The position numbers and the translations under genes were made by a program. A DNA stretch of 64,000 nt. It comes from Malus domestica (lineage: Eukaryota > Streptophyta > Magnoliopsida > Rosales > Rosaceae). Of this stretch, positions 62,501 to 64,000 are shown piece after piece; position 1 is the first letter of the stretch; each line of letters opens with the position of its first letter. The notes beneath the pieces are model-generated. The model was not told where the DNA came from, ran no database searches, and saw only the letters and a list, made by a program, of their open reading frames with translations. The stretch covers positions 2,864,501 to 2,928,500 of the forward strand of contig NC_091675.1 in assembly GCF_042453785.1 (NCBI RefSeq). The letters run 5' to 3'.

Positions 62501-64000
62501 ATTATGATTTTGTCGACCGACTCATCATGCAGTATACTGTATAATATGAATTCTACTCAGAATATTGAAAAGAAAAAAGGAAAGGAAAATTATTTAGAAA
62601 ATAAGAAATTTTAAAAGTTCAATTTGTATTAAATAAAATATAGGATTAAATTTAAGAATGCTCCTTAAACTTTGGATAGTGTTTCGCTTTGGGGAGATTT
62701 TTTAGTTCACCAGGGCACAATGAAAAATACCTTTTCACTTCGCCCTCATACTTTTCAATTTGATTTCGAACTCTTAAAGTTATCAAGTCGTGCAAACATG
62801 ACTCAACTGTTAATTTGTTAGATTTTTTTTTTTAACAAATGACAAGAAGGAGTGGTGGATTTAACTTCACAATGAGCTCGCAATAATGTGGTTCAAATTC
62901 TCTTTTAACAATAATCGAACTTAAAAACTCTCACTTATAAGTGAAGAAAAATATCACTAGACGGCTATTTAGGCACATAATTAGAAAAAGCATGTTCACA
63001 AAAAATACTTGGAAACCTTAACAAAAAGAATGGACACTTGCACATTCAAGGCAAACATGGATAATACTTGCATTCCTTTTTGGAATGTGCTTATTTTTTG
63101 TTCCGAATAAAGTATTTTGATCGAAAAAAATTTGTAATAAGAACCATTTAATTTCTTAATTTTTATTCGAAAAACACATTTACAATCTGAGATCTTAAAA
63201 TTATTATAATCACTAATCAATGAGCGTTTAGTCAATCAAATGTACAAATAATGAAGAGAGATCAGAACCGTTAAATACATGATCAAAGTGATCAGGACCT
63301 GTCCAACAGCTAGGCGACAATGCTTATGCCACCATTATGTATTGTAGGGTTTTGGGCCTTTTGGCCTTACTAGAACCGGAATTTCGTGTTGACCGAATAA
63401 AAAAATAAAGTGGGAATTTCATGATAATTTTGTAGTTATGGAAGTGGATTTTATCCTGGATTTAGTTTGATTAAACCTTTTCCTAAGTTTTCAGAAATCA
63501 AATTTCAATCGCTTAACTAATCAAAATTAAATATTGACAACTTATTATCACATAGATATTAACGACATACCGAAATCTTATCATCTCAAGCAACTAAGAT
63601 TTAGAAAATGATTATTTCAACCAATTCCTTTTCAGATTATATCTGTTAAGCTTAATTCCCTCCTCGAGTGATGTGTCATGTGCCGAGAGAAAGATAGGCA
63701 CAAGGAAATATACACCCGATTGCCCAAGATTTTGGCGCAATATGGGCATCTTGAGCACATTCCTCACAACACATTTTGAGTTACTGCAATCACAAGCATA
63801 AACTCTGTAAAACTACCCTCGAATGCACTAAGCACTGCAATCTGCATAGATGATCCATTTCCACACTAAGAACTTGTGTATTGGCAGATGTTGCTTAAGA
63901 TTTTCGTCCCGAAAACATAGAAGACCACGCACAATACAAAACTAGCCTTAATCAATCTCCATAAACAGCTAAAAGAGCTGGCAGAAGTCCAGTTTTGTTC
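62501..64000. other. AT-rich spacer to the window end
   Basis: No gene seen. About 62850-62960 (GTGGTTCAAATTCTC... AAGTGAAGAAAAATATCACTAGAC) resembles a degraded interspersed repeat common in such genomes, but its ends cannot be set. Confidence 0.4.

Overview
This is a plant nuclear genome window: split genes with GT-AG introns and AT-rich spacers, plus MITEs, LINE tails, an L-type lectin receptor kinase and a CNL resistance gene. The RTE-type LINE sequence, the long tandem-repeat retroelement relic and the roughly 155-bp interspersed repeat look like those of the apple/pear tribe (Maleae, Rosaceae). That species assignment is inference from remembered sequence style, not from a search.

Layout. 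1-4.9 kb is a repeat nest: an LTR-type fossil with tandem repeats and a coiled-coil ORF on the minus strand, followed by a 5'-truncated RTE LINE. 5.0-6.8 kb holds two gene relics, one an unrecognised two-exon tail and the other the C-terminus of a PGR3-like PPR gene. 7.5-8.5 kb (minus) is a small Lys-rich three-exon gene. 10.2-13.8 kb (minus) is a 10-exon PP2C phosphatase. 17.9-19.4 kb (minus) is an intronless PPR E-type gene, and 19.9-24.1 kb (minus) is eIF(iso)4G. 26.7-28.9 kb (plus) is a plastid-type glutathione peroxidase. 30.3-32.4 kb (plus) is ERH, with its start codon alone in exon 1. 33.5-39.9 kb (plus) is the 17-exon RRC1/SR140 splicing factor. 40.5-44.3 kb (minus) is a protein with four tandem Myb/SANT-like modules. 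46.6-48.6 kb (plus) is an L-type lectin receptor kinase, followed by lectin relics. 51.4-57.8 kb is a CNL resistance locus with one intact gene, a MITE-split relic upstream and LRR/3'-flank debris downstream. 60.1-62.2 kb (minus) is UBP22, the SAGA deubiquitinase. 62.3-64 kb is AT-rich with no gene seen.

Most single-copy genes are housekeeping: translation initiation, pre-mRNA splicing (RRC1, possibly ERH), chromatin deubiquitination, organelle RNA processing, peroxide detoxification and dephosphorylation. The accessory part is 46-59 kb, where lectin kinase and NLR sequences have been duplicated, inverted and invaded by hAT-type elements. I reconstructed exon-intron structures by hand from splice sites, phase continuity and family homology. 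No wholly new system was found. The most distinctive items are the exon-pair amplification in the Myb/SANT-like gene, the 44-bp LINE insertion with a perfect 16-bp target duplication in RRC1, and the mosaic lectin/NLR region.
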